A stretch of 64,000 nucleotides of DNA. Origin: Xenopus tropicalis. Its lineage: Eukaryota > Chordata > Amphibia > Anura > Pipidae. Position 1 is the first letter of the stretch. Each line of letters begins with the position of its first letter. Below are positions 45,366 to 58,295 of the stretch, in pieces. The notes beneath the pieces were generated by a model, which was given only the letters and a program-made list of their open reading frames with translations, had not been told where the DNA came from and made no database searches. The position numbers were made by a program, and so were the translations under genes. The stretch covers positions 5,993,845-6,057,844 of the forward strand of contig NC_030683.2 of NCBI RefSeq assembly GCF_000004195.4, read 5' to 3'.

Positions 45366-48300
45366 CCGTGCCTATATATTATACAGTTACTGTGTGTATA
45401 GGATATGGGGGTTACACTGTGCCTATATATTATACAGTTACTGTGTGTATAGGATATGGGGGTTACACTGTGCCTATATATTATACAGTTCCTGTGTGTA
45501 TAGGATATGGGGGTTACACTGTGCCTATATATTATACAGTTCCTGTGTGTATAGGAAATATGGGGGTTACACTGTGCCTATATATTATACAGTTACTGTG
45601 TGTATAGGATATGGGGTTACACTGTGCCTATATATTATACAGTTACTGTGTGTATAGGATATGGGGTTACACTGTGCCTATATATTATACAGTTACTGTG
45701 TGTATAGGATATGGGGGTTTACACTGTGCCTATATATTATACAGTTACTGTGTGTATGGATATGGGGGTTACACTGTGCCTATATATTATACAGTTACTG
45801 TGTGTATAGGATATGGGGTTTACACTGTGCCTATATATTATACAGTTACTGTGTGTATAGGATATGGGGGTTACACCGTGCCCTATATATTATACAGTTA
45901 CTGTGTGTATAGGATATGGGGGTTACGCTGTGCCTATATATTATACAGTTACTGTGTGTATAGGATATGGGGGTTACACCGTGCCTATATATTATACAGT
46001 TACTGTGTGTATAGGATATGGGGGTTACGCTGTGCCTATATATTATACAGTTACTGTGTTATAGGATATGGGGGTTACACCGTGCCTATATATTATACAG
46101 TTACTGTGTGTATAGGATATGGGGGTTACACTGTGCCTATATATTATACAGTTACTGTGTGTATAGGATATGGGGGTTACGCTGTGCCTATATATTATAC
46201 AGTTACTGTGTGTATAGGATATGGGGGTTACGCTGTGCCTATATATTATACAGTTACTGTGTGTATAGGATATGGGGGTTACACCGTGCCTATATATTAT
46301 ACAGTTACTGTGTGTATAGGATATGGGGGTTACGCCGTGCCTATATATTATACAGTTACTGTGTGTATAGGATATGGGGGGTTACACTGTGCCTATATAT
46401 TATACAGTTCCTGGTGTATAGGATATGGGGGTTACACTGTGCCTATATATTATACAGTTACTGTGTGTATAGGATATGGGGGTTACACTGTGCCTATATA
46501 TTATACAGTTACTGTGTGTATAGGATATGGGGGTTACACTGTGCCTATATATTATACAGTTACTGTGTGTATCAGGATATGGGGGTTACACTGTGCCTAT
46601 ATTATACAGTTCCTGTGTGCGTATAGGATATGGGGGTTTACACTGTGCCTATATATTATACAGTTACTGTGTGTATAGGATATGGGGGTTACGCCGTGCC
46701 TATATATTATACAGTTACTGTGTGTATAGGATATGGGGGTTACACTGTGCCTATAATTATTATACAGTTCTGTGTGTATAGGATATGGGGGTTTACACTG
46801 TGCCTATATATTATACAGTTCCTGTGTGTATAGGATATGGGGGTTACACTGTGCCTATATATTATACAGTTCCTGTGTGTATAGGATATGGGGGTTTTAC
46901 ACTGTGCCTATATATTATACAGTTACTGTGTGTATAGGATATGGGGGTTACACTGTGCCTATATATTATACAGTTCCTGTGTGTATAGGATATGGGGGTT
47001 ACACTGTGCCTATATATTATACAGTTCCTGTGTGTATAGGATTAATGGGGGTTACACTGTCTATATATTATACAGTTACTGTGTGTATAGGATATGGGGT
47101 TACCGTGCCTATATATTATACAGTTACTGTGTGTATAGGATATGGGGGTTACGCCGTGCCCTATATATTATACAGTTCCTGTGTGTATAGGATATGGGGG
47201 TTACACTGTGCCTATATATTATACAGTTCCTGTGTGTATAGGATATGGGGGTTACGCCGTGCCTATATATTATACAGTTACTGTGTGTATAGGGTTGGGG
47301 GTTACACAACGTGCCTATATATTATACAGTTACTGTGTGTATAGGATATGGGGGTTACACCGTGCCTATATATTATACAGTTACTGTGTGTATAGGATAT
47401 GGGGGTTACACTGTGCCTATATATTATACAGTTACTGTGTGTATAGGATATGGGGGTTACACCGTGCCTATATATTATACAGTTACTGTGTGTATAGGAT
47501 ATGGGGGTTACACTGTGCCTATATATTATACAGTTACTGTGTGTATAGGATATGGGGGTTACACTGTGCCCTATATATTATACAGTTACTGTGTGTATAG
47601 GATATGGGGGTTACACTGTGCCTATATATTATACAGTTACTGTGTGTATAGGATATGGGGGTACACTGTGCCTATATATTATACAGTTACTGTGTGTATA
47701 GGATATGGGGGTTACGCCGTGCCTATATATTTATACAGTTACTGTGTGTATAGGATATGGGGGTTACGCCGTGCCTATATATTATACAGTTACTGTGTGT
47801 ATAGGATATGGGGGTTACGCCGTGCCTATATATTATACAGTTACTGTGTGTATAGGATATGGGGGTTACGCCCGTGCCTATATATTATACAGTTACTGTG
47901 TGTATAGGATATGGGGGTTACCCGTGCCTATATATTATACAGTTACTGTGTGTATAGGAAAATATGGGGTTTTACCCGTGCCTATATATTATACAGTTAC
48001 TGTGTGTTAATAGGATATGGGGGTTACACCGTGCCTATATATTATACAGTTACTGTGTGTATAGGATATGGGGGTTACGCCGTGCCTATATATTATACAG
48101 TTACTGTGTGTATAGGATATGGGGGTTACACTGTGCCTATATATTATACAGTTACTGTGTGTATAGGATATGGGGGTTACACTGTGCCTATATATTATAC
48201 AGTTACTGTGTGTATAGGATATGGGGGTTACACTGTGCCTATATATTATACAGTTACTGTGTGTATAGGATATGGGGGTTACACCGTGCCTATATATTAT

Positions 48301-48557
48301 ACAGTTACTGTGTGTATAGGATATGGGGGTTACACTGTGCCTATATATTATACAGTTACTGTGTGTATAGGATATGGGGGTTACGCCGTGCCTATATATT
48401 ATACAGTTACTGTGTGTATAGGATATGGGGGTTACACTGTGCCTATATATTATACAGTTACTGTGTGTATAGGATATGGGGGTTACACTGTGCCTATATA
48501 TTATACAGTTACTGTGTGTATAGGATATGGGGGTGCCTATATATTATACAGTTACTG
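45366..48557. repeat. 51-bp minisatellite C, array 1, about 63 copies
   Basis: The unit has TTACACTGTGCCTATATATT, ATACAGTTACTGTGTGTA and GGATATGGGGG. Point variants (ACAC/ACGC, CTG/CCG, TTAC/TTCC) form blocks. The period is a multiple of three, so very long frames (over 300 codons) occur. A small second array lies at 56325-56655. Confidence 0.95.
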
Positions 48558-49419
48558 CCTGGGCACAAATGCTAATACGTCAGGATGCGGAATGCCCTGT
48601 ATAAACCCAGTACTTCCCAGGGTGGCAGAGCGACTGCTATTTTCCATCCAGACCCCCCCATTTTCCCCTGATCCGGGCCGCAGGATGTGCCAGGCCCCCA
48701 TTGTCATTCCGCCGGCGAGCCCTCCCTCCCCCAGCCTCCCTAATCCCTACAGAAACAGATCAAATATTCCATGGCTGAGGAACCACTTCCATCCGCTCAG
48801 CAATCACACTTGTGTTTACCTGAACCAGAGCGATTTCTAAAATGTTATTAAAAAGTAAAATGGAGCTGAGCCGTTCCCCTCTGACTGAAGATGATGTGCA
48901 AACAGAAAATTGGGATAAGAGCCCCTGGTTCTATAGACAGAGTGTGCGCGGCGCGGCGGGCCCCTCACTGCCATGCCGCCGTGCTCGGGGGAGATAACAC
49001 AGATGTAGCCCCTCTGTAAGTGGAGCATAAACATCATTATGGGAGAGCTCTTAGCCAGGAACTTGAGCGCGGTGTTTAGTTAGAATTATGGGTAACTTTC
49101 GCAAACAAGCCCTTTGTTTTTTTTTAATTTAATAAACCAATTAACTGATTTTAACGCCGTGCCAAAATATTTGCCTAATATTCCTTATTGCTATTATCAC
49201 CCGTGATCCTAATCTGGCACCTTCTCCAGGTTTTTCTCTCCACTAAAGAGGGAAACACTGAAATCCTTCTGTTGGGCAATATGCCTAAGGCTGGTGGTGG
49301 GGGCCAAATGGGAAAATGGAACGGAGCGACCATAGAGCTTCCCTTAGTGCAATAAGTGTAACTTATTCTACATGCTTGTGCCTTTAGGCATTTATCCTAC
49401 AATGTGTTATTGGTATTAT
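48558..49419. other. CNE-like block between arrays
   Basis: 48690-49210 is unique, with GATCAAATATTCC, TTGTGTTTACCTGAACC, GGAGATAACACAGATG and TTAATTTAATAAACC. No gene was found. Confidence 0.4.
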
Positions 49420-52170
49420 ATATGGAATTGGCGCTGTATTTATCCTAAAATATGTTCTGGGGTATTATACATGGAATTGGCCCTGTATTTATCTGCTGTG
49501 GGTTCTGGGGTATTATACATGGAATTGGCACTGTATTTATCCTGCTGTGGGTTCTGGGGTATTATACATGGAATTGGCACTGTATTTATCCTGCTGTGGG
49601 TTCTGGGGTATTATACATGGAATTGGCACTGTATTTATCTGCTGTGGGTTCTGTGGTATTATACATGGAATTGGCCCTGTATTTATCCTGCTGTGGGTTC
49701 TGGGGTATTCTACATGGAATTGGCACTGTATTTATCCTGCTGTGGGTTCTGGGGTATTCTACATGGAATTGGCACTGTATTTATTCCCACTGTGGGTTCT
49801 GGGGTATTCTACATGGAATTGGCACTGTATTTATCCTGCTGTGGGTTCTGGGGTATTATACATGGAATTGGCACTGTATTTATCCCACTGTGGGTTCTGG
49901 GGTATTATACATGGAATTGGCACTGTATTTATTCCGCTGTGGGTTCTGGGGTATTATACACGGAATTGGCACTGTATTTATCCTGCTGTGGGTTCTGGGG
50001 TATTATACATGGAATTGGCACTGTTATTTATCCCGCTGTGGGTTCTGGGGTATTATACACGGAATTGGCACTGTATTTATCCTGCTGTGGGTTCTGGGTA
50101 TTATATATGGAATTGGCACTGTATTTTCCGCTGTGGGTTCTGGGGTATTATACATGGAATTGGCACTGTATTTATCCTGTTGTGGGTTCTGGGGTATATA
50201 CATGGAATTGGCACTGTATTTATCCTGCTGTGGGTTCTGGGGTATTATACATGGAATTGGCACTGTATTTATCCTGCTGTGGGTTCTGGGGTATTATAAC
50301 ATGGAATTGGCACTGTATTTATCCTGCTGTGGGTTCTGGGGTATTATACATGGAATTGGCACTGTATTTATCCCGCTGTGGGTTCCTGGGCATATATACA
50401 TGGAATTTGGCACTGTATTTATCCTGCTGTGGGTTCTGGGGTATTATACATGGAATTGGCACTGTATTTATCCTGCTGTGGGTTCTGGGGTATTATACAT
50501 GGAATTGGCACTGTATTTATCCTGCTGTGGGTTCCTGGGGTATTATACATGGAATTGGCACTGTATTTATCTGCTGTGGGTTCTGTGGTATTATACATGG
50601 AATTGGCATTGTATTTATCTGCTGTGTGTTCTGGGTAATTATACATGGAATTTGCACTGTAATTTATCCTGCTGGGGGTTCTGTGGTATTATACATGGAA
50701 TTGGCACTGTATTTATCCTGCTGTGGGTTCTGGGGTATTATACATGGAATTGGCACTGTATTTATCCTGCTGTGGGTTCTGGGGTATTATATGGAATTGG
50801 CACTGTATTTATCCCACTGTGGGTTCTGGGTAATTATACATGGAATTGGCACTGTATTTATCCCGCTGTGGGTTCGGGGTATTATACACGGATGGCACTG
50901 TATTTATCCTGCTGTGGGTTGGGGTATTATACATGGAATTGGCACTGTATTTATCCCGCTGTGGGTTCTGGGGTATTATACATGGAATTGGCACTGTATT
51001 TATCCCGCTGTGGGGTTCTGGGGTATTATACATGGAATTGGCACTGTATTTATCCTGCTGTGGGTTACTGGGGTAATTATACATGGAATTGGCACTGTAT
51101 TTATCTGCTGTGGGTTCTGGGGTATTATACATGGAATTGGCACTGTATTTATCCTGCTGTGGGTTCTGGGGTTATTATACATGGAATTTGGCACTGTATT
51201 TATCCTGCTGTGGGTTCTGGGGTAATTATACATGGAATTTGGCACTGTATTTATCCTGCTGTGGGTTCTGGGATATTATACATGGAATTGGCACTGTATT
51301 TATCCTGCTGTGGGTTCTGGGGTATTATACATGAATTGGTACTGTATGTATCCCGCTGTGGGTTCTGGGGTATTATACATGGAATTGGCACTGTATTTAT
51401 CTGCTGTGGGTTTTGGGGTATTATACATGGAATTGGCATTGTATTTATCTGCTGTGTGTTTCTGGGTATTATACATGGATTTTTTGCAAGCTGTATTTAT
51501 CCTGCTGTGGGTTCTGTGGTATTATACATGGAATTGGCACTGTATTTATCCCACTGTGGGTTTCTGGGGGTATTTATACATGGAATTGGCACTGTAAATT
51601 TATCCGCTGTGGGTTTCTTGGGGTATTATACATGGGAATGGCACTGTATTTATCCTGCCTGTGGTTCTTGGGGTATTATACATGGAATTGGCACTGTATT
51701 TATCCTGCTGTGGGTTCTGGGGGTATTATACATGGAATTGCACTGTATTATCCCGCTGTGGGTTCTGGGGTATTATAACATGGAATTGGCACTGTATTAT
51801 CCCTGCTGTGTGTTTCTGGGGTATTATACATGGAATTGGCACTGTATTTATCCAGGCCTGTGGGTTCTGGGTATTATACATGGAATTGGCACTGTATTTA
51901 TCCTGCTGTGTCGTTGTTTCTGGGGTTATTATAACATGGAATTGGCACTGTATTTTATCTGCTGTGTGTTCTGGGGTATTATACATGGAACTGGCACCAC
52001 ATAATATAGTGTGTTCTGCGGTATTTTACATGGAATTCATACCGTACTTATCCTACAGTAAGTTTTGGGCTATTAAATGTTGAATTACCGCTGTATTTAT
52101 CCTGCAATGTGTTCTGGATTATTATACATTATGGATATTATTATACATGGAATTGGCCCTGAAATACTAT
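49420..52170. repeat. 49-bp minisatellite B, array 2 (inverted), about 55 copies
   Basis: The units are the reverse complement of those at 29815-30915 (ATACATGGAATTGGCACTG, TATTTATCCTGCTGTGGG, TTCTGGGGTATT). The first part is clean and indels rise after about 50600. The final copies (52000-52170) are true sequence variants (ATACCGTACTTATCC). The 617- and 850-codon ORFs are artefacts. Confidence 0.95.
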
Positions 52171-52960
52171 AAAGGAAATTCTATGCAGAAAATGTGTTAA
52201 ATTTGTTTCCCAAACACAAAAATAACCCTCTGCTTCTTTCAGCAACTTCTTTGTGCCCCATAGAGGGGCAATCCCCGCAGGGAGCCTCTGCAATAGCCTT
52301 TGGGGTGGAGTTTCTGATTAAGTAAACACCAAGCCAAATGAAAAGCGATTGGCACGTATATGTGTGTGGCTTTGCCGTACATTCCCATGGTGATCGTCAC
52401 TCGCTGGTGTCATTTTTGTGTTAGGATTCACAGTTGTCGCGGGTCGGACAGAAGGTGCAAATATTACACATAAATTAACGAGAATATTGGTAAATCTGCC
52501 GGTGTTACTGGCGGCTGTGAATGTGGCAGATGTGGGGTTTTGTCACCTTTGCAGGATTGTCCTAGGCGCAAATTATTGTGTGGCTTTAATGAATCTGGTG
52601 GCAAGTAGAAATGATGGAAATATTTGTTTTGGAGGCGCTTTATTAGGCTTGTAATTATTATGGCTGATTTACATAGGAGCCACGCCCACTCCCTTCACAA
52701 AGATATGGGACTCACAGGGGAATTTCCCACATGGGCCTTATTTATGGGAGGTCCAAACAAATTCCAGTCTATTTGGTGCCACAAGGAGGAGTTTTGACTA
52801 ATCAGACACAATTACACATCCGATAGGTGCTTCATTTCCAGCACTCTGCATTAAAATGGCGAATGTTTAGCCGCAATATAATAATATGAAGGTTTTCCAT
52901 TTTCTGTAGTATTTTTACAAGCATGCCTGGGGTTAATATGCACTTTATTCATTTTATTTA
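52171..52960. other. CNE-like block
   Basis: 52370-52680 is unique with ACACATAAATTAACGAG, GCGCAAATTATTGTG and TAGGCTTGTAATTATTATGG. A 78-codon plus ORF here lacks splice support. Confidence 0.4.
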
Positions 52961-53495
52961 GCGATTATAATGGCATTTCTGGGGTCAGGGCCTGGCTGGG
53001 GTGATGGGGTGTGGTGCCACAGAGGGGGCCCCTTGGGGGGGGTCTGGGAAACCTAGGCCGGAAGCCCTGATGGGCCCTGCACACCCCAGTCCGACTCTGT
53101 CTGGGGTTAATTTGTGTAGAAAGTAGGACTTTTGTTAGAGGACATTTCCTGTCATTCCAGCTATAAGAAAATGCCTTCCCCCAACCCCAAAAAAGGGAGG
53201 GATTGTTTGTCCGTAACATTGCAATAAGAACTCACAAGCTGGCCAACTACGTCACAGTCATCCCTTCATGGCCCATGTCTACCCTAACTGACCCTATATA
53301 AGTAAATTTAAGATTAGTATGAGCAAAGGGACTAAGTTTTACCTGCAACATGCCTTCTTTAAAGGTTAAAAACTCCCAATCCTGGTTGCCCTTTTTATTG
53401 GCCTCCATTGGGAATCACACTGACTGTAGCTGGGAATAGTGGGGGTTTCAACATGGAGCTGGCCACTGCTCCTGTATAAACAATAAATCCCAAAG
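52961..53495. repeat. Dispersed-repeat mosaic, left part
   Basis: TTCATTTTATTTAGCGATTA, the 'GGGCCCTGCACACCCCAG' family, and GCCTTCCCCCAACCCC are all repeated again at 53640-54150. This suggests segmental tandem duplication of old repeats. Confidence 0.5.
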
Positions 53496-53818
53496 AAAAA
53501 GGGAAAAGTTGTGCTCAACCACTAAATTTGTAAACATTAGGCGGGGGTGCCAAATGAGGCCTGTGACATAAAATACATATAAACAACCGCAAAAAAAAAC
53601 TTTGCACTCCACCCATATCAATATGTAGAAATAGGAACATTTAGGACATTTCTGTGCATTCAGCTACTAAGAAATGCCTTCCCCCACCCCTACATATTGA
53701 TAATGGGTGAGTGCAGAGGATTTTTTGCGGTTGTTTATATGTATTTTGTGGTCACAGCCTCATTGCACCCCCGCCTAATGGTTTACAATTTAGTGGTTGA
53801 CCACAACTTTCCCTTTTT
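53496..53818. mobile_element. Fold-back MITE with inverted arms of about 120 bp
   Basis: The left arm starts AAAAAGGGAAAAGTTGTGC and continues AACCACTAAATTTG, GGCGGGGGTGCC and AACAACCGCAAAAA. The right arm is the reverse complement with minor changes (TTTTTTGCGGTTGTTT, CACCCCCGCCTAATGG, TTTAGTGGTTGACCACAAC). The loop is about 60 bp (53629-53690). There is no ORF. A target duplication was not clear. Confidence 0.8.
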
Positions 53819-54160
53819 ATTGGGGTTAATTTGTCCTTTATCCAATTTATTTAGTGATTATACAGGCATTACTAGGGTTATTATGCTCCTTATTCATTTT
53901 ATTTAGGGATTATACTGGCATTTCTGGAGTTAGGGTCTGACTAGGACAATCCCGGCCAGCACGGAAGGGGCTGGGTGGGTGGAGGGGGCCCCTTTGAGGG
54001 TCTGGGGAACTTAGGCCAGCAGCCGATGGACCCTGCATCCCCCAGTCTGACCCTGTCTGGGGTTAATTTGTCCTTTATCCAATTTATTTAGTGATTATAC
54101 AGGCATTACTAGGGTTATTATGCTCGTTATTCATTTTATTTAGTGATTATACTGGCGCTT
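53819..54160. repeat. Two-copy direct duplication, about 236 bp
   Basis: GGGGTTAATTTGTCCTTTATCC, written here only as its parts GGGGTTAATTTG and TCCTTTATCC, followed by TTTAGTGATTATACAGGC, occurs at about 53823 and 54059. A 'GGGCCC' family repeat lies between the copies. Confidence 0.75.
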
Positions 54161-55342
54161 GGGGTGTAAAATGGATGTGGTATGTAGGGGTGTGGTCATG
54201 AAATTGGTATGGTCAAAATTATTTTTATTCCTCTTTTAATCATTCTTAAATGTTGGGAGGTTTGGAAGGGAGAATGTGCAGTACGAAGGGGCTTATTTAC
54301 AATAATCATATGAAGGGGTAGAGGGATAGGGGTGGAGAGAGGGGTTGGGATTTAGGGGGGCTGAATGAAAGGGGCCCTGCACTGGGGCCCCAGGGACCCT
54401 AGATAATCCTAAGGTTAAAATCCAGACCCTTTGTAGCACATTTGATCTACTTGATTTCCATAGGAAATAATGGGTTTTATTGAGCTCAGCTGAAAAGAAC
54501 AAATAGAATGGAAAAAACTTTCAGCTCTTGGCGAGTTGCTGGGAGTTGTAGTTCTAAAACTCCTGTAGGGCTACAGACTGCACAACCAATAGAAGTTCTT
54601 CACGCTCCTTCCTCTCTATATTCTGCATCTATAAAGAATACATTTATGTACTTGGTTCAGGAACTAAAGTTGAAATTGAACTAAGCAATAATCCATATAA
54701 TTATATAAATATCCCCGGTGGGTAACCCCCGTTACTGTCAGGCCACTGGGTCGGAAGCGGCGGCCCACAAAGGGTAAATAAAGTGTGGAGGCCAAGCAAA
54801 CAGACGCACAAAAGCTGTTACCACTAATCTGATGTATCTAAATAGACAATAAATATGAATTTCATGCTCCATTGCCCATAATTATGAGGGCTGCATTTCT
54901 CCAACTGCCACCTTGAGCGTTTGTTTAAGAAAATCCATTTTCTTCTATCAAGTGTGTGTGTGTGTGTGCTGCTGTAGGCGCCAGCCGAGGGGAATCAAGT
55001 TACACAGTCAGAGTGACCTGCCAGTTTCTGCGGATGGGGGGGGATCGGCGTTACTCACTTTGGTAAAGACCCCTAGAAGGACAATATTACATACCCTGAT
55101 TTTTTTGAGGTCCAACCAATATATGATTCATAATGCATTTGACATTTTTACGCCACATTTATCTGGCCCCCTGGTGGAGTGGAAGCAACGGCGCTTGTGC
55201 CTGCCATGGTACTTGAATTCTGGGGGAGAAAGCAGTAAAGTGGGTAAATACCAGCAATTTGTGTACAAAAATTGAAATTTTAACACATTGTAAATGAGCC
55301 CCTCTCATACATAAAGAAAGGTGGAACCAGGACTCTGATTAG
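54161..55342. other. Noncoding sequence
   Basis: A short frog repeat (GCTGGGAGTTGTAGTTC) is at 54538. A moderately CNE-like stretch runs 54640-54930, and a (TG)n tract is at 54953-54968. No gene was found. Confidence 0.35.
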
Positions 55343-55570
55343 GGTTGCCATATTTTCGTGGCTATAAGTCTGGGCGGGACGCAGCGTCTCTGGGCGGCAT
55401 GTGATGTTGGGGGGGGCGTGAACATCAACAGGGGGCAGGGCTATGATGCGTTGGTCGACAATTGGTTAATCAACTCATCAGTTTTGGAGAGTCCTGCCCA
55501 GTTTTCTGAATTGGGAAAACCGGCAGGCAGTTTTGACCCGGGCAGCCCTTCCAAAACGCCAACACTGATG
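55343..55570. mobile_element. 'AGGGTTGCCATATTTTC' element, relative of 42864-43413
   Basis: The left end is AGGGTTGCCATATTTTC and the right end GACCCGGGCAGCCCTTCC. The internal GGGCGGGACGC and GGGCGTGAACATC match the frog family recalled from memory. Confidence 0.55.
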
Positions 55571-55605
55571 CATGGTATCCTAACACCAAAGTGCAAATAG
55601 CTACA

Positions 55606-56222
55606 CCTATGGGATCCCTAGTCTGGAAAGCTGTTATCCAGAAAGCTGCAAACTTCAGGAAGGCCATCTCTTTTCTCTGTAATCATAAAACCATTACTGT
55701 ACTTGATCCAACTAAGAATATAATTTACCCCCTTTATTGGGCAAGAACAGCCCCTTATTGGTTTTATTTCAATGGTTAAATTGATTCCCTTTTCTCTGTA
55801 ATAATAAAAAGTACCTTGTTTACTTGGATCCCAACTAAGATATAATTACCCTTATTTGGGGCAGAACAGCCCCTAATGGGTTTATTTCAATGGTTAAATG
55901 ATTCCCTTTTCTTTCTCTTGTAATAATAAAACAGTAACCTGTACTTAATCCCAACTAAGGGTATAATTACCCCTTATTGGGGGCAGAACAGCCCTTAATT
56001 GGGTTTTATTTAATGGGTTAAATGATTCCCCTTTCTGTAATAAATGAATAAAACAGTACCTGTACTTGATCCCAACTAAGATATAATTACCCCTTATTGG
56101 GGCAGAACAGCCCTATTGGGTTTATTTCATGGTTTAATAAAGGTATGGAGATACAAATGAATAAGAAAAGAGCCTTACGGAAAACCTAGGACCCAAGCAT
56201 TCTGGATAATAGATCCCATACT
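55606..56222. mobile_element. 'TATCCAGAAAGC' frog MITE with internally amplified core
   Basis: The left end has CTGGAAAGCTGTTATCCAG, and the right end has CCCAAGCATTCTGGATAA and ATCCCATAC. The core (TCTGTAATAATAAAACAG, ACTTGATCCCAACTAAG, ATTACCCCTTATTGGGG) is present about four times at a spacing of 115-130 bp instead of once. I recall the family as very abundant in Xenopus. Confidence 0.75.
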
Positions 56223-56324
56223 TGTTCTATTTATTTGGTGTGTAAAAGGGCCCAATTATATGTGAGCCAATCTGAACTACTTTTTTATACAAGTAGTCTT
56301 TCATTCTTACCTATATGTTATTGG

Positions 56325-56655
56325 GGTTACACCGTGCCTATATATTATACAGTTACTGTGTGTATAGGATATGGGGGTTACACTGTGCCTATATATTATA
56401 CAGTTACTGTGTGTATAGATATGGGGGTTTACACTGTGGCCTATATATTATACAGTTACTGTGTGTATAGGATATGGGGGTTACCCTGTGCCTATATATT
56501 ATACAGTTACTGTGTGTATAGGATATGGGGGTTACACTGTGCCTATATATTATACAGTTACTGTGTGTATAGGATATGGGGGTTACACTGTGCCTATATA
56601 TTATACAGTTACTGTGTGTATAGGATATGGGGGTTACACTGTGCCTATATATTAT
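56325..56655. repeat. 51-bp minisatellite C, array 2, about 6.5 copies
   Basis: The unit and orientation are identical to those at 45366-48557 (TTACACTGTGCCTATATATT). It ends with a TATTATTATATATTATTA variation. It is separated from the main array by 7.8 kb that contains the 49-bp array. Confidence 0.93.
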
Positions 56656-57279
56656 TATATATTATTACCCATGCCTGTCAGTAGAAGCCTGGCATTTGGG
56701 TGACCTTTGGGTGGGATATTATCAGACTCAGTCTGACGCTGTCAGGTCGCCCCATTGTGCCAGGGAGGATACGCTAAGGAGAGGACAGGAGTCTCCATAC
56801 AAATGGGGTGTCGGATTGCCGGGAGCATTGAGACTATGCTAATGTGAGGGGGTTTGCTTGGGAAGCGGGCGCTATCGCTCCCTCCATCGGGGGATCCATG
56901 ACAGCTCCCTTTCCAAGTAATCGTTAGCTCCAGCCCTGACCTGCTGCCAATTACAGCATCATAATTAAGTGCAATGCCGTAGTAATTATAGCTCTTTATC
57001 CTGGATCGGGTTCCTCTGTCCTGAAACAGTGCCAGGACTTTGTTTTGACCCCATGGGGCCACAGATAGAGGGGTAGGGGCCCCCGACTAGGCAGGTGGGG
57101 TTCTCTATCATTGACAAAAAACTGTAAATACGGGAAAGTAACTGCTTGGCAATGAGGCAACAAGGCATTCTGCCATCTCCGTGCCAATATGTATGAATGT
57201 TTCCAGAGTAAATAGTATGGCAGCTTCCTGGAGTTTCAGCAGTTATTTGGTTGCTAGAGTCCAACTTACCCTAGCAACA
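56656..57279. other. Unique noncoding sequence
   Basis: 56830-57000 is CNE-like (CATAATTAAGTGC, GTAGTAATTATAGCTC). 57240-57290 carries GGTTGCTAGAGTCC, the edge of the next repeat. No gene was found. Confidence 0.35.
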
Positions 57280-57560
57280 AGGGAACAGCTTGAATGAAAG
57301 GTTGGCATCTGAGTAGGAGAGGGACCGAATAGAAAAACAATTTATAAAAAGTAACAATAACAATAAAACTGGAGCCTCACAGAGCAATAGGGTTTGGCTG
57401 CCGGGGTCAGTGACCCCCATTTGAAAGCTGCAAAGAGTCAGAAGGCGGCAAATAATTCAAAAACTATAAGAAATAATAAGTGAAGACCAATTGAAAAGTT
57501 GCTTAGAATCAGCCATACTATAACATGGGCAAAAGGTGAACCTCCCCTTTAAAGGAAAAG
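57280..57560 (+). mobile_element. 'GGCTGCCGGGGTCAGTGACC' repeat, copy 3
   Basis: It has the same order as the other copies, ending AGGTGAACCTCCCCTTTAA. No ORF is present. Confidence 0.75.
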
Positions 57561-58287
57561 TGAAAACTAAACATTTTACGTTATGGGGGAGGCCAGTAAG
57601 TCAGGGGAGAGGGCTGAACTCTCAGATGCACCCGTGGGCCCAAGAGCTTACAGATCACAGGGTAATTTCATATAATAGGCTGGCGAGATTTATCTCAATA
57701 CCCCAAATCCCACCTAGAATCAGAGCATATGTTATTTACCTTGGAGTGGAGCCAAACCCCAGAGGTGGGACGGTCCCCCCCGCCCCCTGCGTCTCTGCCC
57801 GGGCAGATTGGAGGGGCATCCTGTCTGTGGTTTGGGAGTCGGAAGGGAACTAAGAACCTTGCAGGGTTTTTGCTCACAGATATCAGTTGTGTTTATTGGC
57901 ATCTGAGGTGCAGGAGTCCTGCCTTGTCTGAGGGGGAAAGGTGTAAAATAGGGGGTTCCTCAGTCCGATTCTCCGCTGGGCCTAAAGGATGATCACTATT
58001 GGCCAATGACTAAAGATTCAAATTGGTTCCTCCTCTGGTGCCATGTTTGCTCCACTTGTGTTATAGTGACTTTCCCTCTTAATGTTTGGCCTGAGATCCG
58101 ACCAATAGGTTTCACCCAACTGATTAAATTCAGCCAATGGCAGGACACGATTTGGGCTCCTACCCCTCACGTTGGGGGTGCTTTCTCTGAGCTCCCATAA
58201 GCCTAGACTTTCTCCAGTGAGAGAAAATTCTTCTATTCTGCCTGCACCACATGCAGTGAAGCCCAATGGGCCCTTGTGTGGGGGGAT
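57561..58287. other. Noncoding sequence
   Basis: Overlapping short ORFs on both strands have no splice or family support. CCAAT/ATTGG phrases occur at 57997 and 58135. Confidence 0.3.
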
Positions 58288-58295
58288 ACTAGAGC

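Noticed and set aside
45366..48557. CRISPR-like array
   Set aside because: Units are contiguous with no unique spacers, and the genome is vertebrate. The same applies to all other arrays here.
45346..48840. 355- and 309-codon ORFs with YILYSYCVYRIWGLHCA
   Set aside because: 51-bp minisatellite C translation in several frames. No gene evidence.
49372..52083. 850- and 617-codon ORFs, the longest in the window
   Set aside because: Reverse-complement array of the 49-bp unit. Hydrophobic content arises from the repeat and not from a membrane protein.
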